DNA of 64,000 bases from Mycobacterium sp. MS1601 (GTDB lineage: Bacteria; Actinomycetota; Actinomycetes; Mycobacteriales; Mycobacteriaceae). The notes below the pieces were generated by a model. That model saw only the letters and a program-made list of their open reading frames with translations. It searched no databases and was not told the origin of the DNA. Below are positions 43,110 through 52,277 of this stretch, piece by piece. Made by a program: the position numbers and the translations under genes. Every line of letters starts with the position of its first letter. Position 1 is the first letter of the stretch. The stretch covers positions 2,728,001-2,792,000 of the forward strand of contig NZ_CP019420.1 of assembly GCF_001984215.1 (NCBI RefSeq), read 5' to 3'.

Positions 43110-43773
43110 GCAGCCCGTTGCGCTGGTCACCGGCGGCGCCAGCGGTATCGGCGCGGCGGTGGTCGACGCGCTGACCGCCCGCGGGTTCAGTGTGGGCATC
43201 CTCGATCTCGCTGTAGGCGTGGATGTTTCGGACCCCACCGCCGTCACCGACGCCGTGGCACGCCTGCGTGATGAACTTGGTCCGGTCAGCGCGGTGGTGA
43301 CCGCTGCCGGCCACTACGAGATGGCGCCCGCGGCCGAGATCACTGCCGAGGCCTGGCATCGGATGCTGCGGGTGCACCTGGGCGGGCTGGTCAACGTGGC
43401 ACGTGCAACGCTTCCGGATCTGATAGCTCGGCGCGGAGCCCTGGTGGCGGTGGCCAGTGAGCTCGCCGTCGGCGGCGGTGAGCACGACGCGCACTACGCT
43501 GCCGCCAAAGGCGCGATCCTGGGGACCGCGCGCAGTCTCGCTGCCGAGGTGGCGCATCACGGTGTCAGGGTGAACTGCGTGGCACCTGGGCCCACCGATA
43601 CCCCGTTGCTGGCGCCAGATTCGCCGTGGCGGGCAACCGAGTACCTGGCGACGTTGCCATTACGCCGGCTCACCAAGCCCACCGAGGTGGCGCGCTGTGT
43701 GGAGTACCTGGTGTGTGACGCGACCTTCAGTGTCGGTGACGTGGTCAACGTGAACTCAGGAGCGGTGATTTGA
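43102..43773 (+). CDS. Short-chain dehydrogenase/reductase
   Basis: The ATG at 43102 overlaps the permease stop; a longer upstream frame is readthrough. The 223 residues carry the cofactor motif VTGGASGIGAAVV and the active-site YAAAK in AHYAAAKGAILG, preceded by a catalytic Ser in VAVASELAVGG. NVNSGAVI ends the protein. It should oxidise or reduce a hydroxyl/keto group with NAD(P). It is translationally coupled to a second SDR gene. The substrate is unknown. Confidence 0.92.
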   Translation: MTEQPVALVTGGASGIGAAVVDALTARGFSVGILDLAVGVDVSDPTAVTDAVARLRDELGPVSAVVTAAGHYEMAPAAEITAEAWHRMLRVHLGGLVNVARATLPDLIARRGALVAVASELAVGGGEHDAHYAAAKGAILGTARSLAAEVAHHGVRVNCVAPGPTDTPLLAPDSPWRATEYLATLPLRRLTKPTEVARCVEYLVCDATFSVGDVVNVNSGAVI

Positions 43774-44534
43774 GTACCGATCTACGCGGGCGCGTTGCGT
43801 TGGTGACCGGCGCCGCCCAGGGGATGGGCGCCGCGCACGCTCGACGGCTCGCGGCGGCCGGAGCCACCGTCGCGGTCAACGATCTTCGTGACAGTGCCGA
43901 ACTGACGGCGCTGGCCACCGACATCGGTGGGTTCACCGCCGCTGGTGACGTCGCGGACCGGGGCGAATGTGCACGCATCACAACCGAAGTGACGCAGCAA
44001 GCCGGACGGCTCGACATCCTGGTGGCCAACCACGCGTACATGACCATGGCGCCGTTGCTCGACCACGACATCGACGACTGGTGGAAGGTGGTGGACACCA
44101 ACCTGGGCGGCGCCTTCTTCCTGGTGCAGGCGGCGTTGCCGCACATGCGAGCCCAGGGCGCTGGTCGCATCGTGATGATCACCAGCGAGTGGGGAGTCAC
44201 CGGATGGCCGCAGGCCACCGCGTACGCCGCCTCCAAGTCAGGACTGATCTCTTTGGTGAAGACCCTGGGCCGGGAGTTGGCCGCTGAACACATCATCGTC
44301 AACGCCGTGGCACCAGGGGTGATCGACACCCCGCAACTGCACGTCGACGCCGACGCAGCCGGGGTTGGCCTCGATCAGATTCACCGGCAGTACGCGGCGG
44401 CTATTCCCTTGGGCCGCATAGGATCACGTGAGGAGGTTGCTGCGGCGGTGGAGTTGCTGTGTGACTTCGAGATGGAAGCGATTGTAGGACAGGTGGTCTC
44501 GTGCAATGGCGGATCGACCAGGACCCGTGTCTAG
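43770..44534 (+). CDS. Short-chain dehydrogenase/reductase, TTG start
   Basis: The start is TTG at 43770, overlapping the previous stop, with caggag about seven bases upstream. The 254 residues contain RVALVTGAAQGMGAAHARRL, NHAYMTMAPLL, the catalytic Ser in IVMITSEWGVTG, and YAASKSGL. The C-terminal CNGGSTRTRV resembles classical SDRs. Two consecutive SDRs in one operon may act on successive alcohols or epimers. The next gene begins 9 bp downstream. Confidence 0.92.
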   Translation: MSTDLRGRVALVTGAAQGMGAAHARRLAAAGATVAVNDLRDSAELTALATDIGGFTAAGDVADRGECARITTEVTQQAGRLDILVANHAYMTMAPLLDHDIDDWWKVVDTNLGGAFFLVQAALPHMRAQGAGRIVMITSEWGVTGWPQATAYAASKSGLISLVKTLGRELAAEHIIVNAVAPGVIDTPQLHVDADAAGVGLDQIHRQYAAAIPLGRIGSREEVAAAVELLCDFEMEAIVGQVVSCNGGSTRTRV

Positions 44535-44543
44535 GAGGATGAC

Positions 44544-45512
44544 GTGACCAGCGAACCTGACGTGCGGTCAGCGTCGGCAACCGTGGGGCAGGTGGACGCT
44601 CAACAGGTACCGCGGTATGCCGGCCTGGGCACCTTCGCCCGACTTCCGCAGTGCCGTGACGTCGAACGTTACGACCTTGCCGTCATCGGAGTCCCGTTCG
44701 ACAGCGGTGTCACCTATCGTCCTGGCGCACGGTTCGGACCGTCGGCGATCAGACAGGCCTCCCGTCTGCTCAAGCCCTACAACCCTGCCCTCGACGTGGC
44801 TCCGTTCGCGGCGATGCAAGTGGTGGACGCCGGCGACATCGCTGCCAATCCGTTCGACATCGAGACCGCGGTGGCGCAGGTGTGTGCCGGCATCCTCGAT
44901 CTGGTGCCGGATCCCGCCCAGCGTTTTGTGCTCCTCGGCGGTGACCACACCATCGCGCTGCCCGCACTGCAAGCAGTCAACCGCCACCACGGACCGGTTG
45001 CGTTGGTGCACTTCGATGCTCACCTCGACACCTGGGACACCTACTTCGGAGCGCCGTGCACCCACGGCACCCCGTTCCGGCGGGCAGCCGAACAAGGTCT
45101 GTTGGTCAAAGGGCATTCGGCGCACGTCGGCATCCGCGGATCGTTGTATGACCGCAAGGATCTGCTGGACGACGCCGAACTGGGGTTCACCGTTGTGCAC
45201 TGCCGCGATATCGACCGCATCGGTGTCGACGGCGTGATCGAACGCGTACTGCAGCGGGTGGGAGGGCATCCGGTGTATGTGTCGGTGGACATCGACGTGC
45301 TGGACCCCGCCTTCGCACCGGGCACCGGAACACCGGAGATCGGCGGCATGACCAGCAGGGAACTGGTGGCGGTACTGCGCGCGATGCGTGCGCTCAACAT
45401 CGTCGGTGCCGACGTGGTGGAGGTGTCTCCGGCCTACGACCATGCCGAGGTGACCGCAGTGGCCGGGGCCAACATCGCCTACGAGTTGATCAGCCTTATG
45501 GTCGACGGATGA
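44544..45512 (+). CDS. Agmatinase-family ureohydrolase
   Basis: The GTG at 44544 follows aggagg. The 322 residues have the binuclear manganese motifs of the arginase/agmatinase family: LLGGDHTIALP (His135), HFDAHLDTWD (residues 157-166), and SVDIDVLDPAFAPGTGTPE. It should hydrolyse a guanidino compound to urea and an amine. Agmatine, guanidinobutyrate, guanidinopropionate or a related substrate is possible. Neighbouring SDR and deacetylase genes are not typical for plain agmatine use. Its stop overlaps the next start. Confidence 0.93.
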   Translation: MTSEPDVRSASATVGQVDAQQVPRYAGLGTFARLPQCRDVERYDLAVIGVPFDSGVTYRPGARFGPSAIRQASRLLKPYNPALDVAPFAAMQVVDAGDIAANPFDIETAVAQVCAGILDLVPDPAQRFVLLGGDHTIALPALQAVNRHHGPVALVHFDAHLDTWDTYFGAPCTHGTPFRRAAEQGLLVKGHSAHVGIRGSLYDRKDLLDDAELGFTVVHCRDIDRIGVDGVIERVLQRVGGHPVYVSVDIDVLDPAFAPGTGTPEIGGMTSRELVAVLRAMRALNIVGADVVEVSPAYDHAEVTAVAGANIAYELISLMVDG

Positions 45513-46372
45513 GCCAACTCAGCTGGCCCGACGGTAAGCGTGCCGCTGCGGCGTTCACCTTCGACGTCGACGCGGAGTCGGCTGTGCTCTGGGGCAACGC
45601 CGAGGTGGGCGCCCGGATGAGTGTGATGAGCCATCAGGCGTACGGGCCACTGGTGGGTATTCCCCGGATCCTGGATCTGCTGGAGCAGCACCAGATCCGG
45701 TCGACGTTCTTCGTGCCGGGCCACACCGCCGACCGCTACCCGGACGCGGTGCGCAGCCTTGTGGCTGCCGGGCATGAGATCGCCCACCATGGTTATCTCC
45801 ACGAGCAGCCCACGCAGTTGACGCTGGAACAGGAAATCGAAGCCCTGGACCGTGGTCTGGCGGCCCTGTCCGACGTGGCGGGGGTTCGGCCGGTGGGGTA
45901 CCGGGCACCGATGTGGGACCTGTCGTGGCGTACCCCGGCGCTCCTGGCGGAGCGGGGATTTCTCTACGACTCCAGCCTGATGGACGCCGACCACCCCTAC
46001 GAATTGGCCGTCACACCCGGCGCGGACCAATCGCTGGTCGAGATCCCCATCCAGTGGGCGCTCGACGACTGGGAGCAGTACTGCTTCCTGCCGGACCTGT
46101 CCGGCAGTGGGTTGATCGAGAGTCCACGCAAGGCGCGGGAACTGTGGCAGTTGGAGTTTGACGGGTTGCGCCGGGTTGGCGGGTGCTGGGTGCTGACCAA
46201 CCATCCGTTTCTGTCCGGCCGACCCTCACGTGCCTTCGAGTTGGGTGATCTCATGCGCTACGTGCTGGACCACGCTGACGTCTGGGTGACGAATCTGTCC
46301 ACGATCGCCGAACACGTTCGTGGGCTGGGGCTCCCACCCAGGTCCATCACGCCTCCGGCTGTTCCCCGCTGA
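45509..46372 (+). CDS. Polysaccharide deacetylase-fold hydrolase, PuuE-like
   Basis: The 287-residue protein has the NodB-type catalytic motifs: TFDVDAESA near residue 18, STFFVPGHTADRYPDAV, and GHEIAHHGYLHE. It lacks a signal peptide. Cytosolic members with FDVDAE act on small cyclic amides, such as allantoin or cyclic imides, rather than on glycans. That fits a nitrogen-compound cluster. The ATG overlaps the ureohydrolase stop by four bases. Its last 26 bases overlap the convergent TetR gene. Confidence 0.88.
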   Translation: MSQLSWPDGKRAAAAFTFDVDAESAVLWGNAEVGARMSVMSHQAYGPLVGIPRILDLLEQHQIRSTFFVPGHTADRYPDAVRSLVAAGHEIAHHGYLHEQPTQLTLEQEIEALDRGLAALSDVAGVRPVGYRAPMWDLSWRTPALLAERGFLYDSSLMDADHPYELAVTPGADQSLVEIPIQWALDDWEQYCFLPDLSGSGLIESPRKARELWQLEFDGLRRVGGCWVLTNHPFLSGRPSRAFELGDLMRYVLDHADVWVTNLSTIAEHVRGLGLPPRSITPPAVPR

Positions 46373-46976
46373 CGGGACCGCCGATCCGGCCGTTGGTGGC
46401 GTCCAGGATGGCGGTGTCGATCATCGCCATGGCCTCCTCCGAGGTGAAGGTGCGGTGCTCGACGATGACGGCACGACTGACGTCCTCGTCGATCACACGT
46501 AGTGCCCCGGTGACGGTGGCGGCGCACAGTCGTACCGTCAGGTCGTCGGTGCTGCGCCGTAACCGCTTGGCGATCACCGGCACCAGGGCACGTTCGAGTT
46601 CGTCGTGCACCATCAGGTACGAGGTACGCAGTGCGGGTTCGCTATCGGTCATCGTGGCGATCCGCATGGCACTGCGTTCGTCCTCGAGGTCCGCGGCGGT
46701 GAACGGATGGGCCACCACGTCGGCGGCCAGATGCTCACCGAGCGACAACTCGTCTGGCCAGCGTTCGAGCATGCCGACGAAGCGCTGCATGGACTTGGCC
46801 AGCACCGGTTCGACGCAGCTCTCCTTGGATCGGAAGTAGCGCCAGATGGTGCGGGTGGAAAGTGCTGCGGCGGAGGCGATGTCGTCGCCGCTGGTGCCGG
46901 AGACCCCGTTTTCCCAGAACAGGGCACAGGCGTGCCGCGATACCTCCAGTCGGGCCTGCGCCTGTTTGCTTTCCAT
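46347..46976 (-). CDS. TetR family regulator
   Basis: The 209 residues have a TetR helix-turn-helix: VSRHACALFWENGVSGTSGDDIASAAALSTRTIWRYFRSKESC. The C-terminal domain has helices such as HDELERALVPVIAKRLRRSTDDLTVRLCAATVTGALRV. It overlaps the 3' end of the convergent deacetylase gene and follows the AraC-type gene by 26 bp on the same strand. The two regulators may share a transcript. The target is not evident from sequence. Confidence 0.9.
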   Translation of the reverse strand: MESKQAQARLEVSRHACALFWENGVSGTSGDDIASAAALSTRTIWRYFRSKESCVEPVLAKSMQRFVGMLERWPDELSLGEHLAADVVAHPFTAADLEDERSAMRIATMTDSEPALRTSYLMVHDELERALVPVIAKRLRRSTDDLTVRLCAATVTGALRVIDEDVSRAVIVEHRTFTSEEAMAMIDTAILDATNGRIGGPVSGEQPEA

Positions 46977-47002
46977 GGTGGTTTACCACCATGCCACAGC
47001 GA

Positions 47003-47989
47003 TCAGCCGTGCAGTGTCTGCTGTGGCGACTTCCCGTAGGCCTGCCGGTAGTGACGTGCGAAGCGGCCCCGGTGGGCGAACCCCCATCGGGTGGCGATCT
47101 GGGACACCGACGTCGTGTCCGGGTTGGAACTCACCAGCTCGCGGTGGGCGTGCTCGAGTCGCACCCGGCGGACGTATTCCATAGGGGTGCAGTCCAGCTC
47201 GCGGCGAAACATGTACTGCACCCCGCGTGGGGTCATGTTCACCTGCTTGGCGATGTCGACGATGGAGATGTCGGTTTGCGCCGACTCGTCGATGTAGGCG
47301 ATGGCCCGGCGCAACAACGCGGCCTTGGGCCCCCCGCGGTCGGCCGCCGTGGGTTCGAGCTGGGCATTGGTGGGGAAGGTGGCCAGTACCACCGCCGCCA
47401 GGTGCATGGCGGCGGTGGAGGTCACCAGCTGCGAACTGGAGATCTCCGGATTCATCCGCACCCGTTCGCGCAGATATCCGATGAAGGCGCCCAGCTGATT
47501 GCCCGCCGCACGGGAGACGGGACGATGCCCCGTCAGCTTCACGTGAGCACCCGTGTCACCGGGGCTCGCCACCCGGTCCAATTGGTCGGGGTCCAGCATG
47601 GTCGCGTGGTAGACGGCTTTGCTCACCTGGCCGGAGTAAGCGGTGTCGGGCGGGGTTATCAGGGCGACGTCGCCAGGTGCCAGGACATCGCGGACCTGGC
47701 CGAACCTGGTTTCGATGTGTCCGGAATGCACCTGACCCACCGGCACTTTGTTCAGTGGCAGGACGGTGAAATCCATGTCGAAGCTGAAGGCCAGCGAATC
47801 CAGGCTGACCGGCCCCAACCATCGTCGGTCGACTTGAGTTCGGGTGGGCTGCCCCCGCCCGCCGATGCGCATCGCGGTGTAGGCCTCGGTGAGGAAGTCC
47901 TCGGTTTCGGCCAGATCAAAGCTCTCGAAATGGAGATCGTCCAACGGTAACCCCCCGGTATAGGCAGGCCATGACTCGACCCGCAGCAT
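47003..47989 (-). CDS. AraC family transcriptional regulator
   Basis: This 328-residue protein has an N-terminal AraC-binding-like domain and a C-terminal DNA-binding domain with HTH halves SIVDIAKQVNMTPRGVQYMFRRELDCTPMEYV and VSQIATRWGFAHRGRFARHYRQAYGKSPQQTL. It belongs to the mycobacterial AraC group that often controls adjacent oxygenase or membrane genes. The 182-bp gap to the small zinc-ribbon gene should hold its promoter. A role in controlling the betaine genes to the right is possible but unproven. Confidence 0.92.
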   Translation of the reverse strand: MLRVESWPAYTGGLPLDDLHFESFDLAETEDFLTEAYTAMRIGGRGQPTRTQVDRRWLGPVSLDSLAFSFDMDFTVLPLNKVPVGQVHSGHIETRFGQVRDVLAPGDVALITPPDTAYSGQVSKAVYHATMLDPDQLDRVASPGDTGAHVKLTGHRPVSRAAGNQLGAFIGYLRERVRMNPEISSSQLVTSTAAMHLAAVVLATFPTNAQLEPTAADRGGPKAALLRRAIAYIDESAQTDISIVDIAKQVNMTPRGVQYMFRRELDCTPMEYVRRVRLEHAHRELVSSNPDTTSVSQIATRWGFAHRGRFARHYRQAYGKSPQQTLHG

Positions 47990-48171
47990 CCCGAGCCCCT
48001 CCAGGTGGCGCGGCGGTGCCCTCTATTGACAGCAAAGCGTGTGGCGGAGTGCTCAGCAAACTAGCAGTTCCTGTTGCGCCGGGTGGGGGTTTTCGCCGGA
48101 GAATTGTTGGGTAAAGGCAAGCAACGCTCAATGCATCGGCGTCATGGGTCATAGTTTCGGGAGGCCTTCTC

Positions 48172-48273
48172 ATGCTCGATTTCATCTGCCCCACCTGCGG
48201 TTCCTTCGGCTTCGACGAGGCGGATTGCGGGGCCTGCGACGGCCGCGGCGATGACGTGAACGTCACTCGCTAG
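48172..48273 (+). CDS. 33-residue zinc-ribbon microprotein
   Basis: The ATG at 48172 has a gggagg ribosome site about eight bases before it. The product has four Cys in two CXXC pairs: CPTCGSFG (Cys6, Cys9) and CGACDGRG (Cys19, Cys22). The second matches the DnaJ-type CXXCXGXG signature, so one zinc could be held. The frame ends in VTR-stop. Its TAG shares CTAG (48270-48273) with the stop of the convergent BCCT gene, the same arrangement as two other gene pairs in the window, which supports it as a real gene. Confidence 0.6.
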   Translation: MLDFICPTCGSFGFDEADCGACDGRGDDVNVTR

Positions 48274-50009
48274 TCGCTGTCCTTCGGCCCTGCGGTGTCG
48301 AGTTTGTGGTACCGGGTGACCAGGTCGAAGTTATCGCCGTAGTGGCCGGCGCCGGTGACCACAGCACGCTCCACCAACTCGGTGCTGCGACGGTCGACGA
48401 TGACGATTCTGTCGTTGCGCAGGTCTTTGTACAGCGCCACGCACAGCAGCACCATGACGATCACGAAGGGCACGGCCGCGACGATGGTCAGGTTCTGCAG
48501 GCCGGTCAAGGCGTCTGCGCCACCGCCGCCGATGATCAGCATGATCGCGGCGACGGCGCCGGTCAGCGATCCCCAGAACACCACCGTGGCACGGCGGGGT
48601 TCGTGCGAACCGCGTTCGGACAGTGAGCCCATCACGATCGAGGCGGCGTCGGCGCCCGAGACGAAGAAGATCGCCACCAGCACCATGACCAGCACGGTGG
48701 TTATCCCGGCCAGCGGCAGGGTGTCGAGCAGCTGGAACAGTGCGCCGGTGCTGTCGACCGCGCCTTCGGCGTCGACCATGTCCCCGACCGTGCGCTGGCG
48801 TTCGATGCCTGCACCGCCGAAGATCGCGAACCACATCAGGCTCACCAGGGTGGGAACCAGCAGCACGCCGGTGACAAATTGCCGAATGGTGCGTCCACGG
48901 CTGATGCGGGCGATGAACATGCCGACGAACGGCGTCCACGACACCCACCACGCCCAGTAGAAGATCGTCCAGCCTGACAGCCAGGCCGCCAGTTCAGCGT
49001 CGCCGTTGGCGTCGGTGCGCGAGCTCATCGCCACAAAATCGCGGATGTAGTCGCCGAGCGCGCTGGGGATCAGATTGAGGATCAACAACGTCGGGCCCGC
49101 AACGAAGACGAACACCGCGAGTACCAGCGCCAGCACCATGTTGATGTTCGACAGCCACTGGATGCCACGGGCGATGCCGGAGACGGCGGATGCGATGAAC
49201 GCGATGGTCAGAACCGCGATGATGGTGACCAGGATCGGGGTGCCGACGCTGCCGACCCAGCCGTTGAAGACCAGGCCGTCGCCGATCTGCAGGGCGCCCA
49301 GGCCCAGTGAGGCGGCGGACCCGAACAGCGTGGCGAAGATGGCCAGGATGTCGATGATCTTGCCTGCCGGACCGTTGGCGCGATCGCCGAACAGTGAGGT
49401 GAAGGCTGCCGACAGCAAGCCGGACCGGCCCTTGCGGTACATGCCGTACCCGATGGCCAGGCCCACCACCGCATAGATGGCCCACGGGTGCAGGCCCCAG
49501 TGGAACATGGTGGTGGCCATCGCGGTCTGGAACGCCTCGTCGGACTGCGCCTCGCTGGTTCCCGGCGGCGGCGTGACGAAGTGGTTGAGCGGCTCGGCGA
49601 CGCCCCAGAACATCAGCCCGATGCCCATTCCCGCGCTGAACATCATGGCGATCCAGGAGATGGTGCGAAACTCTGGCTGCTCGTCGTCACATCCCAACGG
49701 GATCCGGCCGTATTTGCTTGCGGCCAGCCACAGTACATAGATCACGAAGAAGCTTGCGGCGAGGACGAAGAACCAGCCCAGCCCTTTGATCGCGGCGTCT
49801 TTGGTGCCGGCCGACACCGCGGACAGTCCGGGGGTGTCCACCAAACCCCAGATCACGAACGCGATGGAGATGGCACCGGTGACGCCGAAGACCACCCAGT
49901 CGCGACCCGGATTGGGGTCCGTGGGCGTGACTGGTGTGGTGATGGGCGTCAGCGGATGCGGATTGTCGTCGGAGGCGGATTCGGAAGCGCTGTTCGTTTC
50001 GATCGACAT
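48270..50009 (-). CDS. BCCT family transporter (betaine type)
   Basis: The 579 residues have a charged N-terminus and twelve predicted helices. The core has GMGIGLMFWGVAEPLNHF and the Trp-rich substrate box GWTIFYWAWWVSWTPFVG followed by RISRGRT, as in BetP. It would import glycine betaine, choline or a related quaternary amine with sodium or proton. It lies just downstream of a betaine-catabolic operon on the same strand, 85 bp from the serine deaminase gene. Two operator-like sequences at 50032-50066 lie 23 bp before its ATG. Confidence 0.94.
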   Translation of the reverse strand: MSIETNSASESASDDNPHPLTPITTPVTPTDPNPGRDWVVFGVTGAISIAFVIWGLVDTPGLSAVSAGTKDAAIKGLGWFFVLAASFFVIYVLWLAASKYGRIPLGCDDEQPEFRTISWIAMMFSAGMGIGLMFWGVAEPLNHFVTPPPGTSEAQSDEAFQTAMATTMFHWGLHPWAIYAVVGLAIGYGMYRKGRSGLLSAAFTSLFGDRANGPAGKIIDILAIFATLFGSAASLGLGALQIGDGLVFNGWVGSVGTPILVTIIAVLTIAFIASAVSGIARGIQWLSNINMVLALVLAVFVFVAGPTLLILNLIPSALGDYIRDFVAMSSRTDANGDAELAAWLSGWTIFYWAWWVSWTPFVGMFIARISRGRTIRQFVTGVLLVPTLVSLMWFAIFGGAGIERQRTVGDMVDAEGAVDSTGALFQLLDTLPLAGITTVLVMVLVAIFFVSGADAASIVMGSLSERGSHEPRRATVVFWGSLTGAVAAIMLIIGGGGADALTGLQNLTIVAAVPFVIVMVLLCVALYKDLRNDRIVIVDRRSTELVERAVVTGAGHYGDNFDLVTRYHKLDTAGPKDSD

Positions 50010-50031
50010 CGGAGAGCTCCTAACGGCGTCT

Positions 50032-50066
50032 GTTGCGAATTGCGCACGTGTTGCGTATTAAACAAC
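50032..50066. promoter_or_regulatory. Tandem GTTGCG-type operator-like sequences before the BCCT gene
   Basis: Two 17-base elements, GTTGCGAATTGCGCACG at 50032 and GTTGCGTATTAAACAAC at 50050, are spaced 18 bp from start to start. The second agrees with the element at 57042 at 14 of 17 positions. The IclR regulator in this cluster is a likely binder. Confidence 0.6.
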
Positions 50067-50094
50067 ATCTGGAGATAAGGTGCCGGATAACCGC

Positions 50095-51462
50095 TTAACA
50101 CTCCACGACGTTGAGGGCCAAACCTCCCAGCGAGGTCTCCTTGTACTTGTCTGCCATGTCGGCTCCCGTGTCGCGCATGGTCTTGATTGCGGTGTCGAGG
50201 CCGACATGGTGGGTGCCGTCACCCCGCAGTGCCATCCGGGCGGCCGTGATGGCCTTCACCGACGCCACCGCATTGCGTTCGATGCACGGGATCTGAACCA
50301 GGCCGCCTACCGGATCGCAGGTCAGGCCGAGATTGTGTTCGATACCGATCTCCGCTGCGTTCTCGACCTGGGCCGGCGTCCCGCCGAGCACCTCGGCCAG
50401 TCCGGCCGCCGCCATGGCGCATGCCGAGCCCACCTCGCCCTGACAGCCCACCTCGGCGCCCGAGATCGAGGCGTTGGTCTTGCACAGGATCCCCACTGCA
50501 CCTGCGGTCAGCAGGAACCGGACCACCGCGCCGGCGTCGAACCCGGGAACGTAGTCCCGGCAGTAGTGCAGCACCGCGGGCACGATGCCGGCTGCGCCAT
50601 TGGTGGGCGCCGTCACCACCCGGCCGCCTGCGGCGTTCTCTTCGTTGACCGAAAGCGCGTACAAGCCAACCCAATCCATGGCGGCAAGAGGGTCGGCGGA
50701 GTCGCGTTCCTGCTCCAGTCTGGCGCGCAGTGCCGCAGCTCGACGACGCACCTTCAGTGCGCCGGGTAGCACACCGGTGCCGGTCATCCCGCGGTCGACG
50801 CACTGCTGCATCACCTGCCAGATGGCCAGCAGGTCGGCGTGCACCTCCTCGGTGGGGCGCATGCTGGCTTCGTTGGCCAACATCAGATCGCTGATCCGCC
50901 AACCGGTTTTACCGGTCAGTGCCAGCAACTCCTCGGCCGTGCGGAAGGCGAACGGTACCGGCGCGGTGGAATCGCCACCGCGAGTGGCTATCTCGTCCTC
51001 GTCGAGAACAAAACCGCCGCCGACTGAGAAGTATTCGCGCACACCGAGTGTGCCGCCGGCACTGTCGGTGGCTGTGAAGCGCATACCGTTGGTGTGCTGC
51101 TCCAGCCGCCGGCCCATGTGTAACGCGATGTCGTCGGCCGCGCGGAACCGGATGCTCTGCGCCCCGGCAAGTGTCAGCCCCCGGCTCTTCTCCACGGTGG
51201 AGAGCAGGGCGGGAATGGCGTCGGGGTTCACGGTCTCCGGCCGCTCGCCCAGCAGGCCCAGCACCACTGCGCTGACCGTGCCGTGGCCCACCCCGGTGGC
51301 GCCCAGCGAGCCGAACAGCTCCACGTGCACGCCGGCGGTGGCGGTCAGAGCACCGCGCCGGTCCAGCCATTCGACAAAGCGGGTAGCTGCCCGCATCGGC
51401 CCGACAGTGTGTGAACTCGACGGTCCGATACCGACTTTGAAGAGTTCGAAGACGCTGATCAC
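50095..51462 (-). CDS. sdaA: L-serine ammonia-lyase (serine deaminase), iron-sulfur type
   Basis: The 455-residue single-chain enzyme begins [23 protein letters not shown], typical of this family. Likely cluster-binding Cys are in [29 protein letters not shown], together with a nearby conserved [11 protein letters not shown]. It converts serine to pyruvate and ammonia. In this operon it completes conversion of betaine-derived glycine, made into serine by a GlyA encoded elsewhere, into central metabolism. It starts 11 bp after the IclR gene. Confidence 0.95.
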   Translation of the reverse strand: MISVFELFKVGIGPSSSHTVGPMRAATRFVEWLDRRGALTATAGVHVELFGSLGATGVGHGTVSAVVLGLLGERPETVNPDAIPALLSTVEKSRGLTLAGAQSIRFRAADDIALHMGRRLEQHTNGMRFTATDSAGGTLGVREYFSVGGGFVLDEDEIATRGGDSTAPVPFAFRTAEELLALTGKTGWRISDLMLANEASMRPTEEVHADLLAIWQVMQQCVDRGMTGTGVLPGALKVRRRAAALRARLEQERDSADPLAAMDWVGLYALSVNEENAAGGRVVTAPTNGAAGIVPAVLHYCRDYVPGFDAGAVVRFLLTAGAVGILCKTNASISGAEVGCQGEVGSACAMAAAGLAEVLGGTPAQVENAAEIGIEHNLGLTCDPVGGLVQIPCIERNAVASVKAITAARMALRGDGTHHVGLDTAIKTMRDTGADMADKYKETSLGGLALNVVEC

Positions 51463-51473
51463 GGGAGGTTCCG

Positions 51474-52277
51474 TCAGCCGACGTAACCGAGGCGGCGACT
51501 GATTCTCTCGGCGGCCTGTGTGGTCAGCACTGCGACGTCGCGGAAACGGTCCGGCGCCAGCCGATAGGCAGGCCCTGAAACGCTGAGCGCCGCGATCACC
51601 TTTCCGGTGCTGTCACGAACTGGTGCGGCTACCGCATTGAGTCCCACCTCGAGTTCCTCGGTGACGCTCGCCCAGCCGGCTGTACGTGCCTGATCCAGCT
51701 CGACGGCAAGCGTTTTAACGTCGGCAATGGTGTTGTCCGTGAAGGTCGGCAGCTTCTCGCCGAGCAGCTCCCGGACCGCGGCCGGCGGAAGTGCCGACAG
51801 CAGTGCCTTTCCGCTGGAGGTGGCATGCGCGGGGCAGTTCTGACCCACCCAGGTGCGCAGAGTGATCTCGGCGGGTCCGTGTGCTTCGACGATGTTGATG
51901 ATCCGGTCACCGTCGAGGATCGCGATGTTGGTGGTCTCGCCGCTCTGCTGTGCCAGTTCGTCGCAGACGGGCTGGCTCTCCTTGGCCAGATCCATCTGTG
52001 CGCTGGTGGAACCGGCCAGCCGGACGATGGTGAATCCCAGCCGGTACTTGCCGCGATCGGAGAGCTGCTCGACGAAACCCCGGGACTCCAGGACGGTGAT
52101 CAACCGCGACACTGTCGATTTGTGCACACCGAGTTCCGTCGCGATCTCGGTGACACCGGCCGAACCGAACTTGCCGATGATCTCCAGCACCATCAGTGCG
52201 CGATCGACGGACTGAACTGCCGCGGGGGCCTTCTCGTGCGGGATATCTGCAACCATGGCGCGTCCCAGTGTAAACAT
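51474..52277 (-). CDS. IclR family regulator of the betaine operon
   Basis: I start at the ATG at 52277, which shares a base with the Rieske stop (TGATG); the ATG at 52256 is an alternative. The 267 residues contain a winged helix ([44 protein letters not shown]) and an effector domain ([24 protein letters not shown]). It lies inside the catabolic operon, so it is probably autoregulatory. The tandem 17-base elements before the BCCT gene and the first operon gene are its likely sites. Confidence 0.92.
   Translation of the reverse strand: MFTLGRAMVADIPHEKAPAAVQSVDRALMVLEIIGKFGSAGVTEIATELGVHKSTVSRLITVLESRGFVEQLSDRGKYRLGFTIVRLAGSTSAQMDLAKESQPVCDELAQQSGETTNIAILDGDRIINIVEAHGPAEITLRTWVGQNCPAHATSSGKALLSALPPAAVRELLGEKLPTFTDNTIADVKTLAVELDQARTAGWASVTEELEVGLNAVAAPVRDSTGKVIAALSVSGPAYRLAPDRFRDVAVLTTQAAERISRRLGYVG

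Noticed and set aside
50010..50094. Glycine riboswitch near the serine deaminase and BCCT genes
   Set aside because: The 85-bp gap is taken up by the paired operator-like elements and is too short for a tandem glycine riboswitch.
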